From Actinomycetales bacterium (GTDB taxonomy: Bacteria > Actinomycetota > Actinomycetes > Actinomycetales > Kineosporiaceae), in assembly GCA_012719445.1 (NCBI GenBank), contig JAAYAH010000212.1, positions 55,375 to 119,374 on the forward strand: a stretch of DNA of 64,000 bases, written 5' to 3'. How positions within the stretch are numbered: the first letter of the stretch is position 1; the number at the start of each line of letters is the position of its first letter. A model generated the notes under the pieces. It worked only from the letters and a program-made list of their open reading frames with translations, did no database searches and was not told where the DNA came from. This document shows, piece by piece, positions 21,987 through 31,600 of this stretch. The position numbers and the translations under genes are program-made.

Positions 21987-23186
21987 TCAGGCGACCAGCC
22001 CCACCCGTTTGAGCTCGACGGTGAGGTCGTGCGGGTTGGTGGACACCGCAAGGGCGTCGTCGATGGTCACCACGCCGTCGCGGACCAGGGAGACCAGGTG
22101 CTGGTCGAAGGTCTGCATCCCGTAGTACTCGCCCTCCTGCATCAGCTCGGTGATCATGGAGGTCTTCTCCTCGTCCGCGACCGCCTCGGCGATCCGCCCG
22201 GTGGTCACGCAGATCTCCATGGCGACGCACCGGCCCAGCCCGTCCGCCCGGTTGACGAGCCGCTGGCAGACGATGCCGCGCAGGGCACCGGCCAGCGAGA
22301 GCCGGATCTGCTTCTGCTCGTGCGGCGGGAAGAAGTCGATGATGCGGGCGATGGTCTCCTGGGCGTCCGTGGTGTGCAGGGTGGACATGACGAAGTGGCC
22401 GGTCTCGGCGGCCTGGAGGGCGGCCCGCACCGTCTCCTGGTCACGCATCTCGCCGACCAGGATCACGTCCGGGTCCTGCCGCATCGCGGCCCGCAGCGCC
22501 GAGGCGAAGTCCTCGGTGTCCACCCTGACCTCACGCTGACTGATCATGGCGAGGTTGTCCTGGTGCAGGATCTCGATCGGGTCCTCGATCGTCACCACGT
22601 GGACCTCGCGCTGGTTGTTGATCAGGTTCACCATGCCGGCCAGCGTCGTCGTCTTGCCGGAGCCCGTCGGGCCGGTGACCAGGACCAACCCGCGGGGCTC
22701 CAGGGCCAGCTTGCCGATCACCGGGGGCAGCCCGAGGTCCTCCAGCGGGATGGCACCCACCGAGACCCGCCGGAACACCAGCGCCACCGTCCCCCGGGCC
22801 CGGAAGGCGTTGACCCGGAACCGGCCGATCCCCGGGACGGAGTAGGCGAAGTCCGCCTCGTTCGTCCGCGCGAACTCCTCGCGCAGGTCGGCCCGCAGCA
22901 CCTCGGCGACCATGGCCTCGGTGTCCGGCGGCTTGAGTATCGGCGCCTGGAGCTTGCGCAGCCGCCCGTCGATGCGTACCCGGGGAGGCGACCCGACCTT
23001 GCAGTGCAGGTCGGAACCGAAGAGCTCGGTCAGTGCCTTGAGGTACGGGACGACGGACTGCGGGTGATCGCTCACGGCGTGAGGATCGGCCGGCACCCCC
23101 GCCGTCTTGAGCGGGTCGGCCACCGCCTCGCCCGCCCGCCGGAGCCGACCGCCGGGCGTGGGGACCTGCGGCCGCTGTGCGACCAT
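21987..23186 (-). CDS. PilT-like type IV pilus/type II secretion ATPase
   Basis: 399-residue hexameric-type ATPase. Walker A is VTGPTGSGKTTTLAGMV, the Asp box VVTIEDPIEILHQD, Walker B DPDVILVGEMRDQET, and the His box TGHFVMSTLHTTDAQ. The length and the AIRAG-like region near residue 330 (LSLAGALRGIVCQRLV) fit PilT retraction ATPases rather than PilB. No other pilus gene lies in the window, so it is an orphan here. The ATG at 23186 is chosen; an N-terminal extension to 23345 would overlap the divergent bL37 gene. Confidence 0.85.
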   Translation of the reverse strand: MVAQRPQVPTPGGRLRRAGEAVADPLKTAGVPADPHAVSDHPQSVVPYLKALTELFGSDLHCKVGSPPRVRIDGRLRKLQAPILKPPDTEAMVAEVLRADLREEFARTNEADFAYSVPGIGRFRVNAFRARGTVALVFRRVSVGAIPLEDLGLPPVIGKLALEPRGLVLVTGPTGSGKTTTLAGMVNLINNQREVHVVTIEDPIEILHQDNLAMISQREVRVDTEDFASALRAAMRQDPDVILVGEMRDQETVRAALQAAETGHFVMSTLHTTDAQETIARIIDFFPPHEQKQIRLSLAGALRGIVCQRLVNRADGLGRCVAMEICVTTGRIAEAVADEEKTSMITELMQEGEYYGMQTFDQHLVSLVRDGVVTIDDALAVSTNPHDLTVELKRVGLVA

Positions 23187-23220
23187 GGGACGTCGCAGCC
23201 GAAGATCCGAGGAGCACAGC

Positions 23221-23295
23221 ATGAGCAGACGCGCCCGTCGCCGCCGCGCCCGCAAGAGCAAGGCCGCCAACCACGGACGTCGTCCCCACAGCTGA
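23221..23295 (+). CDS. 50S ribosomal protein bL37
   Basis: 24-residue, strongly basic peptide (MSRRARRRRARK, SKAANHGRRPHS). It matches the tiny actinobacterial large-subunit protein bL37 seen in mycobacterial ribosomes, with the conserved ANHGKRP-like ending. GAGGAG lies 7 nt before the ATG. It is divergent from the PilT-like gene and convergent with rsrA, a common neighbour in actinobacteria. It is short enough to be missed by many gene finders. Confidence 0.85.
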   Translation: MSRRARRRRARKSKAANHGRRPHS

Positions 23296-23307
23296 CCGTC
23301 CGCGCGG

Positions 23308-23337
23308 GAGGTCCGCGGGCGGTGATCCGCGGACCTC
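23308..23337. terminator. bidirectional hairpin between bL37 and rsrA
   Basis: GAGGTCCGCGG (23308-23318) pairs perfectly with CCGCGGACCTC (23327-23337), with an 8-nt loop. It starts 12 bp after the bL37 stop and lies downstream of the convergent rsrA. Confidence 0.65.
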
Positions 23338-23423
23338 GACCGCACTCTCCTGCGGGTGCAGAGGCCCTCGACGCGCAGGCGGACGACCGGGGACCCGCGG
23401 GAGGTCGCCGAGCAGCGGCCGGG

Positions 23424-23690
23424 TCAGCCCCCCAGCTGCACCCGCACCTCTGTGATCTTCAGAAGGATCCGGCGCCGGAGATCGTCCGGCGCCGGCTCAC
23501 ACCCGCAGCTGCGACGCACCAGGGCCTTCAGCGCGGTGTCGAGGTGGTACTCGGACAGGCACGGGGAACAGTCCTCGAGGTGCTCCCGGATCCGCGCGGT
23601 GTCCTCTTCGGTCATCTCTCCGTCGAGGAACTCGAACACCCGGTCGAGGACCTCGCGGCAGTCGGTGTCGTGCGGGTCGCCGCAGCTCAT
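23424..23690 (-). CDS. rsrA: anti-sigma factor, zinc-binding, RsrA/RshA type
   Basis: 88-residue zinc anti-sigma factor with the ZAS motif HLEDCSPC (HxxxCxxC) at about residues 38-45 and an upstream Cys in DTDCREVL. In its family disulphide stress oxidises these cysteines, expels zinc and frees the sigma factor. The ATG at 23690 overlaps the sigR stop by 4 bp. Additional C-terminal Cys residues (RRSCGCEP) are present. Confidence 0.93.
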   Translation of the reverse strand: MSCGDPHDTDCREVLDRVFEFLDGEMTEEDTARIREHLEDCSPCLSEYHLDTALKALVRRSCGCEPAPDDLRRRILLKITEVRVQLGG

Positions 23691-24310
23691 GCCGCACCTC
23701 CCTCGGGAGCCGCCGCCCCGACGACCCCGCGCTCGCGCGCGTAGTCCTCGAGCAGGGCCCGCAGTTGCCGACGCCCGCGGTGCAACCGGGACATCACGGT
23801 TCCGATCGGGGTCGCCATGATCTCTGCGATCTCCCGGTACGCGAAGCCCTCGACGTCGGCGAGGTAGACGGCGATCCGGAACTCCTCCGGGATCTTCTGG
23901 AGGGCGTCCTTGACGTCGGAGTCCGGCAACCGGTCCAGGGCCTCGGCCTCCGCCGAGCGCAGGCCGGACGAGGTGTGCGACTCCGCCCTGGCGATCTGCC
24001 AGTCCTCGATCTCCTCCGAGGCCGCCTGCTGCGGCTCCCGCTGACGCTTCCGGTAGGAGTTGATGTAGGCGTTGGTGAGGATCCGGTAGAGCCACGCCTT
24101 CAGGTTCGTGCCCGGCTCGTACTGGTGGAACGACGCGAAGGCCTTGGTGAAGGCCTCCTGCACCAGATCCTCGGCGTCGGCGGGGTTGCGCGTCATGCGC
24201 AGGGCCGCCGAGTACAGCTGGTCGAGGAACGGCAGGGCTTCGCGTTCGAAGCGAACCGCCCGTTCCTCAGGGGTCTCGGTCGTGGGTGCGCGACCCGTGT
24301 CCTCAGTCAT
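23687..24310 (-). CDS. sigR: ECF sigma factor SigR/SigH, thiol-stress response
   Basis: 207-residue group IV sigma factor. Region 2 is [20 protein letters not shown] followed by [20 protein letters not shown]; region 4 is [20 protein letters not shown] with [18 protein letters not shown]. It directs genes for thioredoxin, mycothiol and protein quality control in related organisms. The ATG at 24310 is used; an in-frame extension further upstream would begin before the predicted transcript start from its own SigR-type promoter (24458-24484). It forms an operon with rsrA. Confidence 0.94.
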   Translation of the reverse strand: MTEDTGRAPTTETPEERAVRFEREALPFLDQLYSAALRMTRNPADAEDLVQEAFTKAFASFHQYEPGTNLKAWLYRILTNAYINSYRKRQREPQQAASEEIEDWQIARAESHTSSGLRSAEAEALDRLPDSDVKDALQKIPEEFRIAVYLADVEGFAYREIAEIMATPIGTVMSRLHRGRRQLRALLEDYARERGVVGAAAPEGGAA

Positions 24311-24457
24311 CGCGATCGAGGGTAGCCGGGTGCCCCGACGGACACCTCTCCAGTACCCGGAGCCGGACCCCTGATCACATCCGGAACGGCACGTTTCGCC
24401 AACGATGGTCGTCACCACGCAGAAGGACCGCCTTTCCCAGTGCGACGTACCGGCGTG

Positions 24458-24484
24458 AACGCCGGAAGACCCCGCCCGCATTCC
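24458..24484 (-). promoter_or_regulatory. SigR-type autoregulatory promoter
   Basis: On the minus strand GGAAT (24480-24484) is followed by exactly 18 bp and CGTT (24458-24461). This matches the published SigR/SigH consensus GGAAT-N18-GTT. Transcription would begin about 140 bp before the sigR start codon, giving positive feedback under disulphide stress. Confidence 0.8.
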
Positions 24485-24562
24485 GGGGTCGTCCTCGGCT
24501 GATCACCCGGATGTCCCGATGATGACCCCGGTCGGCGCCCTACCGTGACAAGCCGTTCCCCG

Positions 24563-25384
24563 TCAGAACAGCGGGGTGTCCGGCCCGCCGAGGATCTCCC
24601 CGGTGACCGGGTCGACCGAGGCCGGTGCCGACCCCGGCGTCGGGATCGGCCGCAGCAGCTCGGGATCGTTGTTGGCGACCGAGTTCACCCGCGACGAGAC
24701 CGGGACCGCGACGAACCTGCCCGGTGGCGGCGGACCGGTCAGCGCCAGCACGGCGTCCGGGTCGCGCTGCGCCGGGTCGAGCCATGCGGCCCACCTGTCC
24801 CGCGGCAGGACCAGCGGCATCCGGTCGTGGACGGCCGCCAGCCCCTGCTCCGCCGGGACGGTGAGGATCGCGAAGGTGGTCAGCCACGAGCCCGGGTCGT
24901 CCTTCGGCAGCTCGGGGTCCCGCCAGAACTCGTAGATCCCGGCGAAGGCGATCGGCGCGCCGTCCACGGGGTGGATGTGGAACGGCTGCTTCGCCCGGCC
25001 CCGCCGCGCCGCGCCTGCGGTACCCGCCCCGAGGCGCTGCCACTCGTACCAGCCGTCCGCGGGCACCAGGCACCGCCTGGCCAGCGCGGGACGCCGGTAG
25101 GCCGGCCGGTCGAGCAGCGACTCGGCCCTCGCGTTGATCATGCGACCGCCACTGCCCCGGTCCCGGGACCAGGAGGGCACGAGTCCCCAGGTGAGCAGGC
25201 GCAGCCAGCGCACGGCGGGCTCATGCCGCTCCAGGACGACCGGGACGGCCGCCGTCGGCGCGACGTTGTAGTTCGGCTGCGCCGCCGCGGGGTCCTCGCC
25301 GGGCCCGTCCCCCGCCGTCTCGTCGACCTCGAACTCCTCGGCCAGCCCCTCCGGGTCGCGGCTGGCGACATAGCGACCGCACAC
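24563..25384 (-). CDS. SOS response-associated peptidase (SRAP/YedK/HMCES family)
   Basis: 273-residue protein that in its family forms a covalent link to abasic sites in single-stranded DNA through Cys2. All hallmarks are visible: a start giving M-CGRY, PNYNVAPT, the Glu in DGWYEW, and the His in AVHDRMPLVL. The GTG start at 25384 is dictated by the need for Cys2 after Met removal. No SOS box was recognised upstream. It is divergent from the DoxX-like gene across about 70 bp. Confidence 0.92.
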   Translation of the reverse strand: MCGRYVASRDPEGLAEEFEVDETAGDGPGEDPAAAQPNYNVAPTAAVPVVLERHEPAVRWLRLLTWGLVPSWSRDRGSGGRMINARAESLLDRPAYRRPALARRCLVPADGWYEWQRLGAGTAGAARRGRAKQPFHIHPVDGAPIAFAGIYEFWRDPELPKDDPGSWLTTFAILTVPAEQGLAAVHDRMPLVLPRDRWAAWLDPAQRDPDAVLALTGPPPPGRFVAVPVSSRVNSVANNDPELLRPIPTPGSAPASVDPVTGEILGGPDTPLF

Positions 25385-25453
25385 GCAGGACAGCCTGACA
25401 CGCACCGGGCGGGTCGGCTCGCGATCGCCGCCCGGTGGCGGTAGGCAGTGCTC

Positions 25454-25885
25454 ATGAGCCCGTTGCGCCTGCTCGCCCGTCCGCTGCTCGCCGCGCCGTT
25501 CGTCGCGACCGGTCTGGACCACCTGCGTCATCCCGGGCCCGTGACCGAGGCCGCAGGCCCCCACCTCGACCGGCTCGGCAGGCGACTCGGGCGGTCGGTC
25601 GACACGCAGACCGCCGTCCGGGCGAACGGTGCCGTGATGGCGGTGGCGGCCGCACTGTTCGCCGCGGGCCGGCTGCGGCGGCTGTCCGCCACGGTGATGG
25701 CCCTCACCCTGGTGCCGGTCAGCTCCCTCGACGCCCCCTTCTGGACGGAGAAGGACCCGGAGGCACGCCGGGCCCGGTTCCGGCTGCTGCTGCGCGACGC
25801 CGGCCTGCTCGGAGCCGCGCTGCTCGCCGTCGTCGGCCCCGGCGACGCCCGCGATCGCGCCAGGCGGACCAGGCGGACCGGCTAG
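25454..25885 (+). CDS. DoxX-family membrane protein
   Basis: 143-residue protein with about four hydrophobic segments, including [20 protein letters not shown] at the N-terminus and [16 protein letters not shown]. The opening [19 protein letters not shown] is characteristic of actinobacterial DoxX proteins. Biochemical role unclear; some family members support thiol-redox complexes. It ends 10 bp before aroA and may be co-transcribed. An in-frame GTG 6 bp upstream is an alternative start. Confidence 0.8.
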   Translation: MSPLRLLARPLLAAPFVATGLDHLRHPGPVTEAAGPHLDRLGRRLGRSVDTQTAVRANGAVMAVAAALFAAGRLRRLSATVMALTLVPVSSLDAPFWTEKDPEARRARFRLLLRDAGLLGAALLAVVGPGDARDRARRTRRTG

Positions 25886-25895
25886 CCTCACCGGC

Positions 25896-27227
25896 ATGAG
25901 CCAGCCGTGGGCCGCCCCCTGCTCCACCGGTCCGATCGATGCCACGGTCGCACTGCCGGGATCCAAGTCCCTGACGAACCGGTACCTGGTGCTCGCCGCC
26001 CTCGCCGGGGGGACGTCCCGGCTGCGCCGGCCGCTGCGCTCCCGGGACACCCTGCTCATGGCCGCCGGGCTCGCCGCGCTCGGCGCGTCGGTCGAGGACA
26101 CCCCGGGCGTCGACGGCGCCGGCGACGACTGGCTGGTGACCCCGCAGGAGCTGACCGGCCCCGCGGAGATCGACTGCGGGCTCGCCGGGACGGTCATGCG
26201 GTTCCTGCCCCCCGTCGCCGCCCTCGCCCGAGGGCCCGTGCGGTTCGACGGTGACCCCAGGGCCAGGGTGCGACCGATGGGCCCGGTGATCGCGGCGCTG
26301 CGCGCTCTCGGCGTCCGGATCGACGACGAGGGGCGGGACGGCCTGCCGTTCGTCGTCGAGGGCGGCGGGTCGGTCCGCGGCGGCACGGTGCGTATCGACG
26401 CCTCGGCCTCCAGCCAGTTCGTCTCCGCGCTGCTGCTCGCCGCGGCCCGGTTCGACGAGGGGATCGTGGTCCGGCACGTCGGGCGGGACATCCCCAGCAC
26501 CCCGCACGTGGTGATGACGGTGGAGGCGCTGCGCGACGCCGGTGTCGTGGTCGACGACGGCGAGGCGGAGGTGTGGCGGGTGGCACCCGGCCCTGTCGGT
26601 GCCCTCGACGTCCAGGTCGAACCTGACCTGTCCAACGCGGCGCCGTTCCTGGCTGCCGCCGCCGTGACCGGCGGGCGGGTGCGGATCCCCGGCTGGCCCC
26701 AGTACACGACCCAGGCCGGGGACGCCCTCCGTGACCTGCTCGACGCCATGGGCGCCGAGGTCACCCTCGACCCCGACGGCCTCACCGTCCGGGGCAGCGG
26801 GGAGCTGTTCGGGATCGACGCCGACCTGCACGCCGCGGGTGAGCTCGCCCCCGTGGTCGCGGCGCTGGCCGCGCTCGCCGAGTCGCCCTCGCACCTGCAC
26901 GGCATCGCCCACCTGCGCGGGCACGAGACCGACCGGCTGTCGGCGCTGGCAAGGGAGCTCGGCGGCCTCGGCTGCGACGTCACCGAGCTCGCGGACGGCC
27001 TGGCCATCACGCCGCGTCCCCTGCACGGCGGGGTCTTCGCCACCTACGACGACCACCGCCTCGCCACCGCGGCCGCCGTCGTCGGCCTGCGGGTCCCCGG
27101 GGTGCTGGTGGAGAACGTGGAGACCACGGCCAAGACCCTGCCGGGGTTCACCGAGCTGTGGGCCCGGATGCTGACCGGCACGGCGTCCGATCCCGCGCCG
27201 GGCGGGGCCGGGAGCCGGCCGCGGTGA
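25896..27227 (+). CDS. aroA: 3-phosphoshikimate 1-carboxyvinyltransferase (EPSP synthase)
   Basis: 443-residue shikimate-pathway enzyme that joins phosphoenolpyruvate to shikimate 3-phosphate. Motifs: [18 protein letters not shown] near residue 23, [15 protein letters not shown] near 93, [20 protein letters not shown] near 168, and [19 protein letters not shown] with [15 protein letters not shown] near the C-terminus. In the LAGTVMRF loop the family's usual LGNAGTAMR reads CGLAGTVMR, common in actinobacteria. It is 7 bp upstream of rsgA. Confidence 0.96.
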   Translation: MSQPWAAPCSTGPIDATVALPGSKSLTNRYLVLAALAGGTSRLRRPLRSRDTLLMAAGLAALGASVEDTPGVDGAGDDWLVTPQELTGPAEIDCGLAGTVMRFLPPVAALARGPVRFDGDPRARVRPMGPVIAALRALGVRIDDEGRDGLPFVVEGGGSVRGGTVRIDASASSQFVSALLLAAARFDEGIVVRHVGRDIPSTPHVVMTVEALRDAGVVVDDGEAEVWRVAPGPVGALDVQVEPDLSNAAPFLAAAAVTGGRVRIPGWPQYTTQAGDALRDLLDAMGAEVTLDPDGLTVRGSGELFGIDADLHAAGELAPVVAALAALAESPSHLHGIAHLRGHETDRLSALARELGGLGCDVTELADGLAITPRPLHGGVFATYDDHRLATAAAVVGLRVPGVLVENVETTAKTLPGFTELWARMLTGTASDPAPGGAGSRPR

Positions 27228-27234
27228 CCCCGCG

Positions 27235-28362
27235 GTGAGCCCCCGCCGCCGGGCGGACCTCGACGAGTCCGACGTCCGGATCCGGCCCAACCCGCGGGGA
27301 TCGCGGCCCCGGTCGAAGGAGCGCCCGTCCCACCTCGACGCCGTGCCGGCCCAGGTGATCGCCGTGGACCGCGGCCGGTACACCTGCCTCGTCGGAGGGT
27401 TCGACGGGCGGGACGCGCAGGACCGGCGGGACGCGCAGGACCGGCGGGACGCGCAGGACCGGCGGGACGCGCAGGACCGGCCGACGGTCGTCGCGATGAA
27501 GGCACGAGAGCTGGGCAGGGCCGGGGTCGTGGTCGGGGACCGGGTGGCCCTCGTCGGCGACACCAGCGGCGCCCCCGGGACCCTGGCCCGGGTGGTCCGG
27601 GTGGAGGAGCGCCGCACGCTGCTGCGCCGCAGCGCCGACGACACCGACCCCGTCGAGCGGGTGATCGTCGCCAACGCCGACCAGCTCGCGATCGTCACCG
27701 CGCTCGCCGACCCCGAGCCGCGCCCCCGGATGGTGGACCGGTGCCTCGTCGCCGCCTACGACGCCGGGCTCGACCCCCTGCTCGTCCTCACCAAGGCCGA
27801 CCTGCGCGACGCCGGGCCCTTCCTCTCCAGCTACGCCCCGCTCGACGTCCCCCACGTGGTGACCTCCCGGTCCGGAGCCGGGGTCCAGGGGCTGGACGCG
27901 GTACGGAACCGGATGCGCGACCGGGTCACGGTGCTCGTCGGGCACTCGGGGGTCGGCAAGTCCACCCTCGTCAACGCCCTCGTGCCGGGGACCGCGCGGG
28001 CCACCGGAGCGGTCAACGAGGTCACCGGCCGGGGCCGGCACGTGTCGACCTCGGCCGTCGCCGTCCCGCTGCCCGGCGGGGGGTGGGTTGTGGACACGCC
28101 CGGCGTCCGCTCGTTCGGGCTCGCCCACGTCGTGCCGGACCGGATCGTGCGGCACTTCCCCGACCTGCTCCGCGGCACCGACGAGTGCCCGCGGGGCTGC
28201 ACCCACGACGAGGAGGAGTGCGGGCTCGACGCGTTCGTGCGCGCGGGCGGAGCCGGTGCCGCGGGGGTCGCCCGGCTGGAGTCGCTGCGCCGACTGCTCC
28301 GGTCCCGGTCCGGCGCGGGAGAGGACGGCTCCCGACCCTCCGACCGGTCACCGTCCGGCTGA
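27235..28362 (+). CDS. rsgA: ribosome small subunit-dependent GTPase A
   Basis: 375-residue circularly permuted GTPase that assists late maturation of the 30S subunit. The G motifs are in permuted order: G4 LVLTKADL, G1 VGHSGVGKSTLVNALVP, G3 DTPGVRSFG. The C-terminal zinc module is CPRGCTHDEEECGLDAF. The N-terminal OB-fold (residues about 38-120) contains an unusual insert of four identical RDAQDR units (27409-27480). The GTG at 27235 follows aroA closely, so the two are probably co-transcribed. Confidence 0.93.
   Translation: MSPRRRADLDESDVRIRPNPRGSRPRSKERPSHLDAVPAQVIAVDRGRYTCLVGGFDGRDAQDRRDAQDRRDAQDRRDAQDRPTVVAMKARELGRAGVVVGDRVALVGDTSGAPGTLARVVRVEERRTLLRRSADDTDPVERVIVANADQLAIVTALADPEPRPRMVDRCLVAAYDAGLDPLLVLTKADLRDAGPFLSSYAPLDVPHVVTSRSGAGVQGLDAVRNRMRDRVTVLVGHSGVGKSTLVNALVPGTARATGAVNEVTGRGRHVSTSAVAVPLPGGGWVVDTPGVRSFGLAHVVPDRIVRHFPDLLRGTDECPRGCTHDEEECGLDAFVRAGGAGAAGVARLESLRRLLRSRSGAGEDGSRPSDRSPSG
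27409..27480 (+). repeat. four 18-bp in-frame repeats in rsgA
   Basis: Four consecutive 18-bp units encode RDAQDR four times between GRYTCLVGGFDG and PTVVAMKARELG. They sit in a loop of the OB-fold. Near-perfect identity indicates recent expansion. Confidence 0.9.
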
Positions 28363-28375
28363 TCCGCCCCCATCC

Positions 28376-28424
28376 CTCCCGGGATGCTCTGCCACCTCGC
28401 CTCCCGGGATGCTCTGCCACCTCG
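28376..28424. repeat. 24-bp direct repeat after rsgA
   Basis: A 24-nt unit with the core CCCGGGATGCTCTGCCACC occurs at 28376-28399 and again at 28401-28424 (period 25). It lies in the spacer between rsgA and the FtsX-type operon. No transposon gene is attached. Confidence 0.75.
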
Positions 28425-28543
28425 TCCGGGAGGATCCCGGCGAGTTCCCAGGCACGTCACAGGACCGGCCGCTAGACAGTGATCCGCACCCGACGGACGA
28501 CGACGCAAGGATCCGCGGGTGTCCGGCATCAAGGAGTCGGTAC

Positions 28544-28569
28544 CCAAACGGTTTGATCGAGTTCTCGAT
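28544..28569. promoter_or_regulatory. two adjoining palindromes before the FtsX-type operon
   Basis: CAAACGGTTTG (28544-28554) is a perfect odd palindrome. GATCGAG/CTCGATC (28554-28560 and 28563-28569) is a second with a 2-nt centre. They lie about 60-80 bp before the preferred start of the first permease gene, in locally AT-richer DNA. They look like a regulator site, but no cognate regulator is adjacent. Confidence 0.4.
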
Positions 28570-28626
28570 CACCGCGAGACTCCGGACCGGCGTCACCGCG
28601 CCGGCCCGGCCCCGGGCGCACCGCAG

Positions 28627-31600
28627 GTGAGCTCGAACCTGGACGAGGGGGTCTTCCCGCTGAGAACCGTGATGAAGCGAGCGCGTGCCCAGGCGTCCAT
28701 CCTCGCCGTGGTCACGCTCGTCGCGCTCTTCTCCTGCACGCTGCTCTCCGGCCTCGCCGTGCTGGCGACGGCGTCGGAGCGGTTCGCGGTGACCGAGGCG
28801 CTCACCGAAGCCCCCGCGTCGTCCACCGAGGTGTGCATCGGGCTGAACCTGTGGGGTGAGCCGCTGGGACCGGCCGACACCGCGGTGAGGGACGGTCTCA
28901 CCGGGCTCTTCGGGTCCGTCCCGGTCCGGACCACCCGCCAGGTCGCCTCCGAGGTCGAACCGGTGCGTGGGACGAACCTCGAACGGCTCATGTACTACGG
29001 GGCCTACGACGGGATGGCCACCCAGGCCCGGCTGGTCAAGGGACGCTGGCCGACGGCCGCCGCGACGGCGAGGGCCGCGGCCGGCGGCGGGCGGATCCCG
29101 GTCGCCGTCCCCCGCCAGCTCGCCAAACACCTGCACCTCGACGTCGGGGACACCCTCACCTCCGAGGACGTCGAGAGCAACGAGCCGACCCGCGGGGTTG
29201 TCGTCGGCGTCTACACCACGACCCCGGCCGCGGCGACCGGCACGGCGGGCACGGATCCCGACGCGGCGACGCAGCAGGGCTTCTGGGACTTCGACACGCT
29301 GAGCGGCACGGGGCACGCCGAGGACTGGCCCGTTCCCGGCCTGCCCGGGCTGTCGGCCGACGCCTACGGCCCGGTGGTGGTCGACCGCTCGGCCTTCACC
29401 GAGCTGATCCTGCCGACCGAGGCGCAGACCCGCGCCGTTCCCGACCTCGCCCGGCTCCCGCACGACCAACTGGGCACCCTGCTCGAGCGGGCGAGGGCAG
29501 CGGAGAAGTCCCTCTCGATCGAGCTCGACTCGGTCTCGACATCCCCCCAGGTGGTCACGTCCCTCGGCGACACCCTCGACCGGATCAACCGCTACCTGTT
29601 CGTGACCAGGAGCGGAGTGGTGGTGACCGCGCTCCTGCTGCTCGTCCTGTCGACGGCGGCACTGCTGCTCGCGGCCCGGCTGCTGGCCGAGCGGCGGACG
29701 ACGGAGCAGGCGCTGATGCGAGCACGCGGTGCCTCGGGCAGGCAGCTGCTCCGGCTCGCGGCACTGGAGGGCGCGATCCTCGCCGTGGGCACCGCGCTGG
29801 CCGCTCCCCCGCTGGCGCGGCTGCTCTACCTGGTCATCGCCGGCCGCCCGGCCTTCGCCGCAGCCGGCCTCGACCACGACCCCGGCGTCCCCGGCGTCGC
29901 CCGGGTCGTCGCCGCCGCGACGTCCGTGCTCTTCCTGCTGGTCCTGCTCACCCCGTTGCTGCGCCGGTCCACCACCTTCGTCGAGCACGAGCAGGAGCGG
30001 AGCCGCCAGGACCGACGTGGCCTGCTGCAGCGGTCCGGCCTCGACCTCGCCCTCGTGGTCCTCGCCGGGGTGGCCTACTGGCAGCTCCGGACCTACCACT
30101 CGCCACTGCTGGCCGCCGACGGCGAACTGCGGCTCGACCCGGTGCTGGTGACCGGACCCGCGCTGTGCCTGCTCGCGGGTGCCCTGCTCGCCATGCGGTT
30201 CGTCCCCCTGCTGTCCCGGCTCGCCGAGCGGACGGCGGCGCGGGGCCGGGCCGTCGTCCTGCCCCTGGCCGCCTGGGAGATCGGGCGGCGACCGGCGCGG
30301 GCGACCGGCGCGGTGCTGCTGCTGACCCTGGCCCTGTCGTCCGGCACCTTCGGGTTGTCCTACCTGGCCACCTGGCGCGCCTCCCAGCAGGACCAGGCGG
30401 ACTTCACGATCGGCACCGACGTCCGGATCCAGCAGCTCACCGGCTCGGCACTGGGCCAGTCCCGCGCCGTCTCCGCCGTCCCCGGCGCGACGACGGTGAC
30501 CCCGGTGCTCAACCGGACGGTGATCGGCACCGGCTCGGTCCAGGACCTCCAGGACTACTACCAGGACGGCGGCACCCCCGTCCAACTGGTCGCCGTCGAC
30601 GCCGACGCCCTGCCCGAGGTGGCCCGCGGGCGGGTCGTCGAGGCCGGCGGCGAGAGCGCCGAGCTGAGCCGGGCACTGCCCAAGCTGCGGACGACGGCCG
30701 AGGACCGTGGGGTGACGCTGCCGGGCACCCCGACCCGGGTGTCCGCCAGGATCCGGGTCGGGAAGCCGCCGAAGGCGCTGGAGGACGTCGACGTCATCGT
30801 GAGGCTCGCGTTCGAGGACCCCCAGGGCGTCCGGGAGGTCCGCGAGCTGGGCGTGTTCCCCGCCGACGGCAGGGCGCGCACCGCCTCGGCCGACCTCGTC
30901 GACGCGGTCCCCGGGAACGGCCCGGGAGCCAAGCCCCGCCGCATCCGCCCGCTGCCCGGCCTCCGGCTGGTCGGCGTCCAGGCGACCTGGGTCCCCAGCC
31001 AGCAGTCCACCCGGATCGACGACACCCGGATCACCAACACACTGCGGATCGACCGGCTCGAGGTCCGCGAGGGCGACGGGCCGCGGACGAAGGTGACCCT
31101 GCCGAAGGGGTTCCGCTGGAAGGGGATCCCGGCCCTGTTCGGCCCCGCCGACGAGGCACCGCCCGTCGACATCGCCGCGACGGCGACCACGGCGACCGCG
31201 CTCGACGCGAGGATCAGCCTGCCGATCGGCCCGTACGTGCTCCAGCCGCTGGGGATCAGCTTCACCACCTGGACGACGGTCGGCGAGGTCCCGGTCGTCG
31301 TCACCGACTCCCTCCTCTCCTCGCTGGGTGTCGCGGTCGGCGACACGGCCGCCCTCGGCTTCGCGGCCTCGGCCGTCCCGGTCCGGATCGTGGCGACCGT
31401 GCCCTACCTCCCGACGACCGAACCCGCCTCCCCCGCGGCGTTCGCCGACCACACGGCGCTGTCCCTCGCCCTGCTGGAACGGGGTGAGGCCGGCTGGCTC
31501 GTCGACGAGTGGTGGGCCGCCGTGCCCGAGGACCGCGCGGACGACTACGTCGCCGCGATCGGCTCTGGGCAGGTCGGGATCGCCACAGCCCGGCTGGCCT

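Noticed and set aside
24311..24481. N-terminally extended SigR
   Set aside because: The open frame continues upstream, but the matched SigR promoter would start transcription after those codons, and the extra residues are not sigma-like.
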